This document shows, in pieces, positions 63,413 through 64,000 of a stretch of DNA of 64,000 nt. The notes under the pieces were generated by a model. That model ran no database searches. It was not told the origin of the DNA and worked only from the letters and a program-made list of their open reading frames with translations. The DNA is from Polyangiaceae bacterium (GTDB lineage Bacteria; Myxococcota_A; Polyangia; Polyangiales; Polyangiaceae). The stretch lies in contig JACKEA010000005.1 in the NCBI GenBank assembly GCA_020633235.1, positions 1 to 64,000 on the forward strand, given 5' to 3'. Position numbers and translations under genes: made by a program. The first letter of the stretch is position 1. The number at the start of each line of letters is the position of its first letter.

Positions 63413-64000
63413 GTGGATCTACGGGACAAGCTTGGACGGCTGGGGAGTCCCGTGCCGCGACCCCCGGAGGCCCGGGAAGCGACCCTCGATGAGCTGCGGG
63501 ACAAGATGGCCGCCATCCTCGGACGCCCCGTGGCGCCGCCGCGGCCGCCGGCGGATCCGGCGCTCTCGAGCTTGCCCTTCGCGCGGGTCGAGACGGAGCA
63601 CGGCGCACTGTACGAGCGCATCGAGCGGCTCGCTCCGTCCCGCCACGTGGGGCGCATGCCGGTGGACGCAGCGACGGCGGCGTCCGACGAGCTCTTGGCG
63701 CTGTTGGCCCTCGACCCTGGTCTCGCGGGCGTCGACCCCAAGCGCGCGCTGTACCTGGACACCGAGACCACTGGCCTCGGGGGCGGCGCGGGGGTGCTGG
63801 CGTTCTTGGTCGGCCTCTTGTGGTTCGACGCGGACGATCGCCCGGTGCTCGAGCAGCTCTTGCTGCGCCGGCCGGGAGAGGAGCGCGCGCTGCTGGCGCG
63901 GGTGGAGGAGCGGCTCTCGGCGGCGAGCGCGGTGGTCACCTACAATGGCAAGAGCTTCGACCTGCCGCTCTTGGCCACGCGCCGGGTGATGAACAAGCTC
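63413..64000 (+). CDS. mrfB: Ribonuclease H-like 3'-5' exonuclease, MrfB/YprB-like, start of gene
   Basis: GTG 63413 gives VDLRDKLGRLGSPVPRPPEAREATLDELRDKMAAIL; the frame stays open to the window end, so the protein is cut. DEDD-type motif I LYLDTETTGLGGGAGVLAFLVGLLWFD (around residues 114-136) and motif II VVTYNGKSFDLPLLATRRVMN. These match the YprB family, the exonuclease partner (MrfB) of MrfA in Bacillus. The family usually has C-terminal TPR-like repeats, which would lie beyond the window. It is divergent from coaE. Confidence 0.8.
   Translation, partial: MDLRDKLGRLGSPVPRPPEAREATLDELRDKMAAILGRPVAPPRPPADPALSSLPFARVETEHGALYERIERLAPSRHVGRMPVDAATAASDELLALLALDPGLAGVDPKRALYLDTETTGLGGGAGVLAFLVGLLWFDADDRPVLEQLLLRRPGEERALLARVEERLSAASAVVTYNGKSFDLPLLATRRVMNKL

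Noticed and set aside
1..64000. tRNA or rRNA genes
   Set aside because: No GGTTCGANTCC-type arm with a matching acceptor stem, and no rRNA-like segment, was found by eye; a tRNA search program would be decisive.

Overview
The window looks like chromosomal DNA from a high-GC myxobacterium (phylum Myxococcota, probably the Sorangium/Polyangium side). This rests on very high G+C with strong GC3 bias, many lipoproteins with Gly/Ser/Asp-rich linkers, a MYXO-CTERM-like C-terminus (39619-41238), Cys-rich and DxDxDG-type surface proteins, and abundant extragenic repeats. I saw no rRNA or tRNA gene, no CRISPR array and no prophage.

Layout. 1-5 kb: small hypothetical genes, a Gly-rich lipoprotein whose frame is broken inside its repeat, a polysaccharide deacetylase, and a large Cys-rich lipoprotein. 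5-11 kb: Uma2-type protein, outer-membrane beta-barrel, sugar N-acetyltransferase, MlaF-type ABC ATPase, more than 1 kb of repeats, LpxL-like acyltransferase with its small coupled upstream gene, and a MORN/YwqK lipoprotein. 11.9-13.7 kb: a REP-associated tyrosine transposase (RAYT) bracketed by palindromic repeats. 13.7-19.7 kb: cheW-cheR; thiG-MFS-vanZ; a palindrome cluster; a small protein-thiE-response regulator. The genes in these three groups overlap by 4 bp. 19.6-24.9 kb: three leftward lipoproteins opposite a TPR/winged-helix regulator, then another lipoprotein. 24.9-30.7 kb: AAA/DUF234 ATPase, a membrane HEAT-like protein, a WGR-like protein and a CPA1 antiporter. 30.9-34.6 kb: ileS with a large insertion. 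34.7-51 kb: mostly secreted or surface proteins (propeller-like lipoprotein, parallel beta-helix protein, zincin, IPT lipoprotein, IgGFc-binding-like lipoprotein, astacin), with a cyclopropane-fatty-acid synthase and CyaY among them. 51.08-53.34 kb: a transposable element with an IS5-type frameshifted transposase and a TnpB gene between one pair of terminal inverted repeats. 53.4-64 kb: DUF4377 lipoprotein, RHH-FHA protein, MrfA-type helicase, lspA-lgt, two lipoproteins, folD, coaE, and the start of an MrfB/YprB-type exonuclease.

How it fits together. LspA and Lgt mature lipoproteins, and about fifteen candidate lipoproteins are encoded here. Envelope functions dominate (LpxL, MlaF, sugar acetyltransferase, CFA synthase, antiporter). 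Central metabolism is represented by ThiG, ThiE, FolD, CoaE and IleS. MrfA and MrfB-like proteins suggest an excision-type DNA repair pathway.

The most striking feature is the repeat load. One ~24-bp extragenic repeat occurs about 18 times, mostly next to gene ends, and in one case is amplified in frame into a coding region. A 16-bp palindrome around CGTTCGG...CGAACG forms two separate clusters. The RAYT has its own palindrome family. In-frame tandem expansions occur in an LpxL-like enzyme and a VanZ-like protein. The IS5-type element carrying a translationally coupled tnpB is the best candidate for an undescribed system.
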